Of a stretch of DNA of 51,138 nt, positions 15,432-23,370 are shown piece by piece. Position 1 is the stretch's first letter, and every line of letters starts with the position of its first letter. The position numbers and the translations under genes are program-made. The stretch is taken from positions 1 through 51,138 of the forward strand of contig JAICJH010000050.1 of the NCBI GenBank assembly GCA_025928545.1, written 5' to 3'. The stretch is from Bryobacteraceae bacterium. GTDB lineage: Bacteria; Acidobacteriota; Terriglobia; Bryobacterales; Bryobacteraceae. The notes beneath the pieces were generated by a model. The model was given only the letters and a program-made list of their open reading frames with translations. It was not told where the DNA came from and did not search any database.

Positions 15432-16277
15432 ATGCGACTCTTAGCAATAACAGGGATGGTTCTTATGGGAACGGCGATGACCGGCAGCGGGCTGTTCGCC
15501 GATGCGCTGGACCTCTATCGGTTTTCCGGGAACCTGAACGATTCGGGTTCCAACGGATTGAATGGCTCGGTTCTGAACGGGTCCGCGGTATATAGTTCCA
15601 ACGCTGCCCCGACGCCATACGCCAATACCCAGAGCCTTGACCTCAGCGGAAGCAACAGCAACGACGCTTTTCAATTCAGCAGCGCATTTCCTTTCGATAC
15701 CGCCGGTAATGCGACGCTGGAGTTCTATTTGAATCCGTCGGTTGCGGGTACCGGCGATATTTTCTGGACCACGAGTTCCAATCAGGATGCCAATCGCTTC
15801 AATATTTTCACTCTGTCCAACGGACAGGGCGGGAATACGCTCAATGTGGACTACCGGGATTCGGGCGGCGGGCTGCATCCGCTGTTGAACACCGAGGTCG
15901 GCGGCGTGCTGGTCGATTATGCAATTCCGGTCAACGAGTGGACCTTTGTAGCACTCGTGCGCAGCGGCCAGACTTACTGCGTGTACTTCAACAGCAATAA
16001 CTCGGCCACTGCCTGCGCGACCGATGGCACCGGCCCGAATCCGGCAGAGAACCTTCCCACCAGCGTTGGGTGGACGATCAATGGACGACTGCAGCAGTTT
16101 GCAGGCGCCCAGTTCAATGGGTTGCTGGACGAAGTGCGGATCTCCAATTCCGCGCTCGCGCCATCGCAATTTGAAAACACTGCCACAGAGACCCCTGAAC
16201 CGGGGACAATGCTCCTCGTCCTCAGCGCGCTCGGCGGAATCGTTGCACTGAAAAGGCGGCGGGGCAACCGGGAATGA
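15432..16277 (+). CDS. PEP-CTERM surface protein with LamG-like lectin domain
   Basis: 281 aa, ATG 15432 after GGAGGA. Signal peptide about 1-24. The body (about 26-250) has the features of a concanavalin-A-like LamG/laminin-G fold: DALDLYRFSGNLNDSGSNG..LNG at the start, FEF-type strands around NATLEFYLNPS, W-TFVALVRSG-x-TYCVYFN in the middle and QFNGLLDEVRISNSAL at the end. The C-terminus is a PEP-CTERM sorting signal: TPEPGT, a hydrophobic helix and KRRR. Such proteins are cut by an exosortase (EpsH type) and placed in the exopolysaccharide or outer surface; no exosortase gene is in this window. Divergent from the sigma gene, 106 bp between starts. Confidence 0.9.
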   Translation: MRLLAITGMVLMGTAMTGSGLFADALDLYRFSGNLNDSGSNGLNGSVLNGSAVYSSNAAPTPYANTQSLDLSGSNSNDAFQFSSAFPFDTAGNATLEFYLNPSVAGTGDIFWTTSSNQDANRFNIFTLSNGQGGNTLNVDYRDSGGGLHPLLNTEVGGVLVDYAIPVNEWTFVALVRSGQTYCVYFNSNNSATACATDGTGPNPAENLPTSVGWTINGRLQQFAGAQFNGLLDEVRISNSALAPSQFENTATETPEPGTMLLVLSALGGIVALKRRRGNRE

Positions 16278-16278
16278 C

Positions 16279-16306
16279 CGCCGATGCACGCCGATTCACG
16301 CCGATA
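16279..16306. repeat. Short tandem 10-bp repeat (2.8 units)
   Basis: Starting one base after the TGA of the PEP-CTERM gene, the unit CGCCGATNCA occurs as CGCCGATGCA, CGCCGATTCA and CGCCGATAA. The period of 10 bases matches one helical turn. No function evident; it could be a remnant of an extragenic repeat family. Confidence 0.6.
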
Positions 16307-16360
16307 AGACCCCACGCGAAGCCGCATCGGGTGCGGGACCGTCACGTACCGGGTACTCAA

Positions 16361-16387
16361 TTGACAAAAGATAACTGATCTTATGAC
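16361..16387 (+). promoter_or_regulatory. Possible promoter for the small helical protein
   Basis: A perfect TTGACA at 16361-16366 is followed after 15 bases by TATGAC (16382-16387). The spacer is short by about 2 bases, so this is a modest candidate; the next gene's ribosome site is 25 bases further on. Confidence 0.35.
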
Positions 16388-16426
16388 TGGGTAGCTGATA
16401 CGCTTCAAACTCGGAGGAACCCGGGG

Positions 16427-16648
16427 ATGGATCACGTCCTTGATGAAATCAGCGAGTCCAGGGTACGGATGGAGGCCGCAACAGACTTGCTTGATTTAGC
16501 CTCGTCACGCCTCAATGACGCGATTACTTCCGGGTCGAAAGAAGCCATCGAAGAGGCCCGCCTTGCTCTGCGTCTCGCCAGACGACGATTCCTTAAAGCG
16601 AGGGCTGAATATCGGGAGATCGCCTCAGCTCATCTTCCTGTCCTGTAG
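16427..16648 (+). CDS. Small helical protein of unknown function
   Basis: 73 aa, ATG 16427 with an excellent GGAGGAA site (16412-16418) and a TTGACA-type promoter candidate upstream, so it is likely real despite its size. The sequence is almost entirely charged amphipathic helix (ESRVRMEAATDLLDLASSRL, then SKEAIEEARLALRLARRRFLK and RAEYREIASAHL), suggesting a helical hairpin or short coiled coil. No Cys, no signal peptide, no membrane segment. I do not recognise the family. It sits alone between a PEP-CTERM gene and a diguanylate cyclase, all on the plus strand. Confidence 0.65.
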   Translation: MDHVLDEISESRVRMEAATDLLDLASSRLNDAITSGSKEAIEEARLALRLARRRFLKARAEYREIASAHLPVL

Positions 16649-16792
16649 TGCATCCTGACTTAAGTGTTTATGCCGGAACCTCAAACGATAACCATCGGGT
16701 ACCTTGCATTCGCTCACACGTTAGCGGGAGGATACAATAAGCGCGATCCGGCATGGTAACGACTTGCGCGCCACCGGATAAGGTACATAAAG

Positions 16793-18853
16793 TTGAAACG
16801 ATGTTCATTTTCGCTCGGCCTTCTTCTGGCGAGCGGGTTCTTACGGGCGGCCCAGCCGGCGGAGCCCGTCATCAGATCAGCAAGTGAAGTCCGGCGACTC
16901 TCTCCCGAAACTGCCCGTAAGGAATTGCCGGTTTCCATCACCGCCGTGGTCACCTATGTGAACGCCCAGGCGGGTGAACTCTTCGTGCAGGACAAATCGG
17001 CCGGCATCTTCGTTTTCATTCGCAATTCAATGTCAGATGTCCCACTCCACAGTGGGCAACTGGTCAAAGTCGAGGGAGTCACGGCCCCCGGCGACTTTGC
17101 GTCATCCATCACGCGGGCCCGTGTCACGGTGACTGGCCGCGCCGAAATGCCGAAACCCGTGGTGCTTCCATTCGACAGGATTCTCGGCGGAAAACAAGAC
17201 AGCCAATGGGGTCATCTGGTCGGAGTCATCAGATCCGGACGCGAGGAATCCGGAGTTCTGTACCTGAACGCAGTCACTGCCGGCGGACAATTCCTCATCA
17301 TCACGCGGGAATATCCTGCCGATTGGGTCACTACCCTGGTAGATAGCAAAGTTTCGCTCGACGGCGTTCTCGCGGCCGTATTTAATGAACACAGGCAGGT
17401 AACGGGAGTTCGTATTTTTGTGCCTGCTCCCAGGTTCCTGCATATTGAAGAGAAGGCGTCAGCCTCGCCCTTCGACCTGCCGCAATCCCTGGCACTCAGC
17501 ATTGGTGCGTTCGGGTCAGAACAGGATTGGAGCCACCGCATCCGGGTGCGCGGCACTATCACCGCGGTTGCAACCACAAATCTTGTATATCTCTCGCAAG
17601 GGGAGGGCAATTTGGCGGTAGAGCTATGGATGCCATGCGGCGGGAAGCCCGGCTTCCTTGTGGATCTCGTCGGTTTTCCGGGCACCGTTGACGGCAGACC
17701 CGGTTTGCAGAGCGCCATCTGCCGCCCGATCGCCGGTGCGATGCCGGAGCAAGCCCCCGAAGTCAGTGCCCACGACATTGTTCCGCCTCAGTCCGCGGGA
17801 GATGGCTCGGGTCTCTCTATTGCCAAAGGAACCCGCAACGATCTGAAACTGATTACTGTCGCGGGCACGGTGATTCAGGTTACGAAAGGACTGTTGGCTC
17901 AGAGTCTGACACTTCTGGCGGGAAACCAGGCGTTTACAGTTACTATTCCCGATTCGGCTGCGGTGGAATATGCAATCGAGCCCGCGACGCAGCTCAAAAT
18001 TACAGGAGTTTGCCTGATCGCCTTCGACGAGTATCACCGGGCGCAGTCATTTCGCCTGTTGGCACGCAAAGCCGCGGATATCGTCGTGGTTTCACGACCT
18101 TCATGGCTAACTGTTCGCCGCGCCCTCCTTATTGTCGCGGGATTGGCTTTTCTGATCGCTTGCTCCGTCGTCTGGATTCTGATCCTGCGCCGCCACATCG
18201 CCGCAAAAACTCTGGAACTTCAGGCTGCCAATGAATGCCTGCGGAAACTCTCAGTCGAAGACCCTCTCACCGGCGCGGCGAACCGCAGGCACTTCGATGA
18301 AGTGATCGAAAATGAAATGCGGCGTTGTGGAAGCGATCGTGAACCGCTCTCCTTAATCATGCTTGACATCGATCATTTCAAGAGCATTAACGACAACTAT
18401 GGCCATAAGCGTGGTGACCGGTACCTGATTCACGTAGTGGCGGAATTAAGGCGCGTCCTGGCCCAATTTCCCGGCCCGGCGATAGAGGAGGGCCGTGCAG
18501 TGGTTGCACGCTACGGAGGCGAGGAATTCGCCGTTCTGCTGCCGAAAACTCCTGTTGATATGGCCGAGGCCATCGCTGAGACGATGCGAGTTGCGATCCT
18601 GGACATCGCGATACCTCAGCCCGGTTCTTCGCCTGGCCTCGACGGCACCATCAGTCTGGGTCTCGCCATGATGCCGTCATCTTCGGACCTCAATCCCGAT
18701 CAATTCGTCGACGCCGCCGACAACGCGCTTTACAAGGCGAAACAAGACGGCAGAAATCGCATAGTCGTCTCCGACGGTGCAGTGCCGGCGCGACCATTGA
18801 GCAGCGGCCGGATCGGCCGAGCGGCACTGCCCCTGGACGCGCTGTCGCACTGA
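16793..18853 (+). CDS. Membrane-bound diguanylate cyclase (GGDEF) with exported beta-rich sensor
   Basis: 686 aa, TTG start (no nearer ATG/GTG gives the signal peptide MKRCSFSLGLLLASGFLRA). Residues 25-435 are predicted extracytoplasmic and made of repeated beta-rich modules with a common pattern (PVSITAVVTYV-x-AQAGELFVQD; RIRVRGTITAVATTNLVYLSQ; LITVAGTVIQVTKGL), suggestive of OB-like folds. A transmembrane helix (about 444-465) leads through a short coiled coil into the cyclase domain (about 485-665): DPLTGAANRRHFDE, DIDHFKSINDNYGHKRGD and active site GGEEF at 575-579. The feedback I-site (R-x-x-D five residues upstream) is not seen; the position reads R-A-V-V. It should make cyclic di-GMP in the cytoplasm in response to an outside signal. 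The PilZ-type protein at 37.3 kb is a possible effector. Confidence 0.93.
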   Translation: MKRCSFSLGLLLASGFLRAAQPAEPVIRSASEVRRLSPETARKELPVSITAVVTYVNAQAGELFVQDKSAGIFVFIRNSMSDVPLHSGQLVKVEGVTAPGDFASSITRARVTVTGRAEMPKPVVLPFDRILGGKQDSQWGHLVGVIRSGREESGVLYLNAVTAGGQFLIITREYPADWVTTLVDSKVSLDGVLAAVFNEHRQVTGVRIFVPAPRFLHIEEKASASPFDLPQSLALSIGAFGSEQDWSHRIRVRGTITAVATTNLVYLSQGEGNLAVELWMPCGGKPGFLVDLVGFPGTVDGRPGLQSAICRPIAGAMPEQAPEVSAHDIVPPQSAGDGSGLSIAKGTRNDLKLITVAGTVIQVTKGLLAQSLTLLAGNQAFTVTIPDSAAVEYAIEPATQLKITGVCLIAFDEYHRAQSFRLLARKAADIVVVSRPSWLTVRRALLIVAGLAFLIACSVVWILILRRHIAAKTLELQAANECLRKLSVEDPLTGAANRRHFDEVIENEMRRCGSDREPLSLIMLDIDHFKSINDNYGHKRGDRYLIHVVAELRRVLAQFPGPAIEEGRAVVARYGGEEFAVLLPKTPVDMAEAIAETMRVAILDIAIPQPGSSPGLDGTISLGLAMMPSSSDLNPDQFVDAADNALYKAKQDGRNRIVVSDGAVPARPLSSGRIGRAALPLDALSH

Positions 18854-18896
18854 GTCAATCATGCGGGCATGCCGGATTCGAATGAATTCACGGCCC

Positions 18897-20483
18897 TCAC
18901 CCCGCCGATAGGCGTTTCCCCCGCGAAAGGTAACGCGGCGCACCGTAACGGTCTGGACGGTTCCCGGGCAGAGTCCACTTTTGAGGAGTTCCGTAAGGAT
19001 CCTCGAACCGGTCCATCATCTCGTACAGCCGCGCGCGCATGTCATCGGCCTGCGCGCCGTGAGTGGGCTCGCCGACTACGTTCCGCATCTCCTCAGAATC
19101 GTTTACCAGATCGTACATCTCGTCTATGTCGGATCCGTTGAACACGTACTTGAAGCGATCGGTCAGCGCGATTCGCTGCGTGCAGAGAAACTCACCGCCG
19201 TAGTAGGCGCACATTCGCTGGTCGGGCCAGGCAGCCGCCGGATCGGTGAACAGGGGTTGCAGCGCGAAACCATCGGGGTAAGGCAGTGGTTTGGCGCCCG
19301 CGGCCGCCACGTAGGTGTGCGCAAGGTCGTGGGTCAAAACCAGGTGCTTTGTTTGCGACCCAGCCTTCACCACTCCGGGCCAGCGCACGATCAAAGGAAC
19401 TCTGTACGCCTCTTCATAAGGAATCCAGCCCTTGAGCCACATCCGGTGGTTGCCGCACATGTCGCCATGGTCGGACGTGATCACGACCAGGGTGTTTTCG
19501 GCGTGACCGGTTTCATCGAGCGCGGCAAGGATCCGGCCAATCTGCGCGTCGACCTGCTCGACCTGGGCGAAGTAACATGCGCGGCTCTGGCGATAGTCAT
19601 CTTCGGTAACATTGCCCCAACTGGCGGACTCCCGCTTGTGAAGTCCGGGCTTCCCTGCGAAAGTGTCGCGGAAGCTACCCGGCACGGGGATCTGGCGGGG
19701 GTCGTAGCGGTCGTGGAACTGCTTCAGCGGGAAGTAAGGATCGTGCGGCGCGATGAAATGCGATTCCAGCAGCCAGGGTTTCGTCTCTCTCGCGAAGCGT
19801 TTCATCATGCGAATCGCAGCCTCGGCCGTCTGCCATTCGCCGGTACCCTCTTCCGGACCTTCGGTGTAACCCCACATGGGAAACGGCGCCGATCCCGGCC
19901 ACTGCATATTGCGCAGAACGGTCCGACGCTGCTGGCCCGCAGGTTTCCCGATCTTATCCGGATTCAGATCGTACTTCAGCAGCGCGGCCGGATCGCATCC
20001 ATAGACACCCGCCATCTCATAGCCGAAATCGGCCGGGGTTCTCACCCAACTGGCATGCCATTTACCGGTATAACCGAGGCGGTAACCGGCATCCTGGAGT
20101 CGGTTCGCATAGAGCACAACGTCGGGATTCATGTCGCGGTGCACCGAGGGCGACGAGTGAATCTGATTGTAGACACCGTTATGCCAGTGGTATGCGCCGG
20201 AGAGCAGCATGGCGCGAGCGGGACAGCAGACTGCGGACGGCGTGTAAGAGCGTTCGAACTGCATGCCCTGGCTCGCCAGCCGGTCGATGTTCGGAGTGCG
20301 GCACTGGGAGCGACCGGCAACGGTGGCCCATTGCTGCTGGTCCGTCATGATGTGCAGTATGTTGGGTTGACCGGTTTGCGCGGCGGACGACTGCGATACT
20401 GCGGCGGTTGCAGCAGCAAGTGATAAAAAATTCCGCCGGTTGACATTCAGACCTGCCTGCAAACGGGGACCAGTAGTATCCAT
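18897..20483 (-). CDS. Sulfatase (arylsulfatase family), Tat-type signal
   Basis: 528 aa from ATG 20483; the frame extends to 20540 but the preferred start leaves a 14-residue lead before the twin-arginine motif NRRNFLSLAA, typical of Tat export. Catalytic signature C-C-P-A-R at 86-90 (C-x-P-x-R), so Cys86 should become formylglycine; a maturation enzyme is not encoded here. Metal and substrate residues: D-x-Q near residue 47 (MTDQQQW), the TSDHGDMCGNH block and the HLVLTHDLAHTYV region. Length and architecture fit the sulfatase family that desulfates polysaccharides (fucoidan, carrageenan and similar) or aryl sulfates; I cannot assign the sugar. It ends 44 bp from the stop of the diguanylate cyclase gene (convergent). 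Confidence 0.93.
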   Translation of the reverse strand: MDTTGPRLQAGLNVNRRNFLSLAAATAAVSQSSAAQTGQPNILHIMTDQQQWATVAGRSQCRTPNIDRLASQGMQFERSYTPSAVCCPARAMLLSGAYHWHNGVYNQIHSSPSVHRDMNPDVVLYANRLQDAGYRLGYTGKWHASWVRTPADFGYEMAGVYGCDPAALLKYDLNPDKIGKPAGQQRRTVLRNMQWPGSAPFPMWGYTEGPEEGTGEWQTAEAAIRMMKRFARETKPWLLESHFIAPHDPYFPLKQFHDRYDPRQIPVPGSFRDTFAGKPGLHKRESASWGNVTEDDYRQSRACYFAQVEQVDAQIGRILAALDETGHAENTLVVITSDHGDMCGNHRMWLKGWIPYEEAYRVPLIVRWPGVVKAGSQTKHLVLTHDLAHTYVAAAGAKPLPYPDGFALQPLFTDPAAAWPDQRMCAYYGGEFLCTQRIALTDRFKYVFNGSDIDEMYDLVNDSEEMRNVVGEPTHGAQADDMRARLYEMMDRFEDPYGTPQKWTLPGNRPDRYGAPRYLSRGKRLSAG

Positions 20484-20698
20484 AGCGATGCGGTTAGCCG
20501 GACTCCCGGATCTGCCGGATTCAATCCAGGCTCGTCGCAAGTATACACCCGCTCCCGAGGAAGGATTCGCGTCTGAATTATGCGGTATTGCGCCTGGTCA
20601 TCGTCCCAGGGATCGGATAAGCCGCCGACCCACCGTTCTTAAATGGCCGGCGATATGAAGGGATATCAGGCCGAGGGGCAGAGCAGAGCGGGACGGGA

Positions 20699-21367
20699 CT
20701 AATCGACGGATGTCTGGCCTTTTAGCCTTACATGCCTCAACCCGAGGGCCAGTGCCGCAACTCCGCCAAACATCAGTACAGTTGTGCCTGGCTCAGGAGT
20801 TCCGGCTGTGACATCAATCGCGTCGAGAGAAATTCCTCCGATAGAGCTTTGTGAATCCAGTGAACCGAAAGCCACCGAAGTGGACGTGGAGTCGGCCGTA
20901 AAGGTAAAGCTGCTGAAGATCCAATCCGCGTTGGATGTTGTGGAGGTGTTGTGAGTAATCGTTTGATCCAGCAGGGTAGTGTTGCCCGACACCAGTACGC
21001 GGGCGCTGGCTGGATGTGTGGCCGCCGGGTAGGGGTTGTTCGAATACGCGAAGCTGAGGGTATATTGGGCGCCGAGGGTAGTGACAATGGTCTGGCTGAT
21101 TGCGCCGGCATGCACACCATCCAGATCCAAATACCGCACGCCGTCGTAGGAAAGGTATGAATTCCCCTGAAAATTGTTATGGACTGTCTCAACATCGCCT
21201 GAGACGATCCACCCGGAGAGCGTGGGACCGGCGGAGAAGCTCAGAACGTCGGCACTTGATGCGGGAGTCTCGAAACTTCCGTTCGACAGGATCGGAGTGG
21301 CCGTGCAGACACTGGCCGCTCCCAGAAGGGCGGTGAGAACAACAAAACGAGCGCAAGTATAGTTCAA
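20699..21367 (-). CDS. PEP-CTERM protein with DUF642-like (choice-of-anchor C) domain
   Basis: 222 aa, TTG start with GGGGA about 8 bases upstream. Signal peptide about 1-24. The central domain has the DUF642/choice-of-anchor-C landmarks: N-GSFETP at the start, LSGWIVSGDVETVH, YLDLDGVHAGAISQTIVT, YTLSFAYSNNP. The C-terminus is a PEP-CTERM signal: TPEPGT, hydrophobic helix and basic tail. DUF642 domains are carbohydrate- and wall-associated in plants and bacteria. Like the other PEP-CTERM protein at 15.4 kb, it should be anchored at the surface by an exosortase encoded elsewhere. Divergent from the TIGR03435 gene at 21454. Confidence 0.88.
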   Translation of the reverse strand: MNYTCARFVVLTALLGAASVCTATPILSNGSFETPASSADVLSFSAGPTLSGWIVSGDVETVHNNFQGNSYLSYDGVRYLDLDGVHAGAISQTIVTTLGAQYTLSFAYSNNPYPAATHPASARVLVSGNTTLLDQTITHNTSTTSNADWIFSSFTFTADSTSTSVAFGSLDSQSSIGGISLDAIDVTAGTPEPGTTVLMFGGVAALALGLRHVRLKGQTSVD

Positions 21368-21429
21368 AATAGTTCCCCAGACCAGAGACGATGCGGACGA
21401 GAACCGATTTTACCACTATCGATATTTCG

Positions 21430-21435
21430 TATAAT
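21430..21435 (+). promoter_or_regulatory. -10 element upstream of TIGR03435 copy 3
   Basis: A perfect TATAAT, 18 bases before ATG 21454 and 6 bases before its AAAGGAG ribosome site. The -35 is poor (TTTACC at 21409-21414, 15-base spacing). Confidence 0.5.
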
Positions 21436-21453
21436 CTTCTAAAAGGAGCGTCA

Positions 21454-22257
21454 ATGAAGCGATTGCTATTTCGGCTCATTCCCATCGCCGCCATTGCTGC
21501 AACGGCTATTCCGGGGCAGGAATTCGAAGTCGCATCGCTCAAGCCGGCAGCCCCGTCGACCGCCAAAAGCACTTTTGTGGGCATACGCGGGGGGCCCGGT
21601 ACACCGGACTCCAATCGGATTTCGTACGTGAATGAGTCTCTGCGAAATCTTCTCAGCGAGGCGTACTCCGTACGGCTGTTTCAGATCTTTGGCCCGACCT
21701 GGATCGATACTGAGAGATTTGACATTGTCGCCACGCTTGCACCGAATTCCACACGCGAGCAGTCCCGCGCGATGTTGCAGAAGCTGATCATCGACCGCTT
21801 CCATGTCGGCCTTCATCATGAACAACGAGAATTTTCGGTGTTCGATCTGGTGGTCGCGAAGTCGGGGGCCAAGCTGACTGCGGCTGCTGCAACCGGCAAG
21901 CCCGGGGTGTCAATGTCGACTGACAACAGCCAGGCTCGTCTTACTGTCTCGAAAGGAACGATCGCCGATTTCATCAGATCTCTCGAAACTGAAATTGGCG
22001 CTGCGGTCATCGATAACACGGGTATCACGGGAGTTTTCGATTTCACCGTTGAATTCACTCGCGACAGCAGCAGGGTTATGAACCAGTTCACAGGACTGCC
22101 ACAGCCGTCTTCTGCGACCGCAGAAGACGCCGGAAATGAAGCACCCGCAATTTCGACAGCGCTTCAGGGGCAACTTGGTTTGAAGCTGGATCGAGCTAAG
22201 GGTCTGCTCGATGCGATTGTTATCGATCGAGCGGATAAGACGCCCGCGGACAATTGA
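21454..22257 (+). CDS. TIGR03435 family protein (copy 3 of 4)
   Basis: 267 aa from ATG 21454, chosen for the AAAGGAG site at 21442-21448 and because it gives a clean signal peptide (MKRLLFRLIPIAAIAATAIPG) followed by EFEVASLKPAAP. Family blocks: GGPGTPDSNRISYVN, IFGPTWIDTERFDIVATL, LQKLIIDRFHVGLHHEQREF, DNTGITGVFDFTVEF, and the final LQGQLGLKLDRAKGLLDAIVIDRADKTPADN. The signal peptide implies envelope location. No neighbouring gene on the same strand within 1 kb, so expressed alone from the TATAAT promoter. Confidence 0.92.
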   Translation: MKRLLFRLIPIAAIAATAIPGQEFEVASLKPAAPSTAKSTFVGIRGGPGTPDSNRISYVNESLRNLLSEAYSVRLFQIFGPTWIDTERFDIVATLAPNSTREQSRAMLQKLIIDRFHVGLHHEQREFSVFDLVVAKSGAKLTAAAATGKPGVSMSTDNSQARLTVSKGTIADFIRSLETEIGAAVIDNTGITGVFDFTVEFTRDSSRVMNQFTGLPQPSSATAEDAGNEAPAISTALQGQLGLKLDRAKGLLDAIVIDRADKTPADN

Positions 22258-22384
22258 TCGTTTATGGTGCTATCGAGCTGCGCCCTGCCGGACTGGATGA
22301 ATGCCCGCTCATGCAGCGGTCAGAATAGCCGCAAGTCAGGCAACGGTGGGTTCATCGCGGCAGGAACTCTCATTAACAAGTTGT

Positions 22385-22981
22385 TCACCGTGACGCGAGT
22401 CGGTCCGTTGGCATGCCTCCGGCGCCTGCCTGTTCCCTCCATCGGCCTGCGTTCACGCCGGCTACGAGCAGCCACAACGTCAGGAGTCCTTCTCCGATTC
22501 CACCGGCAATGTAGTGGTATGGCGACAGATAAGTTGCGAACCGCGGTGACACAAAGGTCAGCCAACCCAAACCGGCCACCACCATCAGCGCACCCAGAAT
22601 TCGAGGCAGGAAGGTCGATCTAAGAATCAGATAGCCGATCAAGAGGCAGTAGAAGCCGAAAAACACCAGGCTGTGAATTTTGAAGGGGAGCACATGAAGA
22701 GGGCTCAGTGCCCCGACGGCGCATCCCGTGAGACTGAAAATCGCCGCTGCCAGGGAGATGCCCTTGTTCACCGGCTTGAGCAGGTAGTAGAGCAGCGCTG
22801 TCACGGCGATATAGCATGCCGTCGCGATGAGGCCGGCTGCAACGATCAACGAGTGGCCGCCCTTGCCGGAGAAGGCGACCAGTGACGTTACGATGTTGAG
22901 CAAATAGAAAACGCCTGTCACCCTGGCCCAGAAAACCGGTGACGGTTCTGCAATCCGGTTCGTCCCTTGATCGGTGGGCAT
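22385..22981 (-). CDS. DUF4386 family membrane protein
   Basis: 198 aa from ATG 22981, which has an AGGAGGTG site 5 bases upstream; the longer frame to 23083 lacks one. Six hydrophobic segments are visible (about 17-37, 43-65, 77-97, 103-122, 130-150, 160-178). Family features of DUF4386 include A-R-V-T-GVFYLLNIVTS at the first helix, a hydrophilic cytoplasmic start and PRILGALM-VVAGLGWL. Members have no established role. The final 20 residues are polar and contain a second MPTD, like the N-terminal MPTD, which looks accidental. Isolated gene. Confidence 0.82.
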   Translation of the reverse strand: MPTDQGTNRIAEPSPVFWARVTGVFYLLNIVTSLVAFSGKGGHSLIVAAGLIATACYIAVTALLYYLLKPVNKGISLAAAIFSLTGCAVGALSPLHVLPFKIHSLVFFGFYCLLIGYLILRSTFLPRILGALMVVAGLGWLTFVSPRFATYLSPYHYIAGGIGEGLLTLWLLVAGVNAGRWREQAGAGGMPTDRLASR

Positions 22982-23296
22982 ACCTGCACCTCCTGTGCGA
23001 GCCGATTGAAGCTCGCATTCATGCGGGCCGGCCCAGTCTACGATGACAAGTCCTGGGCGGTAACGGGTTCGCTGAAGGATCATACGAGTTTGATACTGGG
23101 CATGTTCCTCTCAAATACAAGGAATTGGTCTGATGCAGGCGAACAAAGCATCGCGCCGATGCTGGACCCGGAATCGTGAGATTTCGATACGGGCCCTTCG
23201 CGAAACTCTGCATTCGCCGTCTGTCCACTGGCCCGATCTTTGATCCGTGGCGGCGTTGGTTCCGAAAAGGCGAACCTTGCTCAGAGTTTTTTAATG

Positions 23297-23302
23297 TATA
23301 CT
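23297..23302 (+). promoter_or_regulatory. Probable -10 element for the ankyrin-CxxCH gene
   Basis: TATACT, preceded by an A/T-rich stretch; the -35 is not clear (TTGCTC at 23277-23282 would leave only 14 bases). Confidence 0.4.
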
Positions 23303-23339
23303 GAATGCTCCTGAAAAGTCCCAGAAGCGATTCCCGTTT

Positions 23340-23354
23340 GAACGTTAAACGTTC
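23340..23354. promoter_or_regulatory. Operator-like palindrome abutting the ribosome site
   Basis: GAACGTT-A-AACGTTC is a perfect 7+1+7 inverted repeat directly before GGAGGC. It lies in the presumed 5' leader, so it could bind a dimeric repressor or fold in the mRNA to mask the ribosome site. Confidence 0.5.
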
Positions 23355-23370
23355 GGAGGCGGCTCCATCC

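Larger units (their letters stand above)
22982..23370. other. Intergenic region (389 bp) with promoter and operator-like dyad
   Basis: Between divergent genes. It holds a TATACT (23297-23302), a perfect inverted repeat (23340-23354) and the GGAGGC ribosome site (23355-23360) of the ankyrin gene; no coding frame of note. Confidence 0.55.

Noticed and set aside
16279..16306. CRISPR-like repeats
   Set aside because: Units are 10 bp, contiguous and without spacers; no cas genes.
18981..20423. 480-aa frame opposite the sulfatase
   Set aside because: Shadow of a gene with complete active-site motifs.
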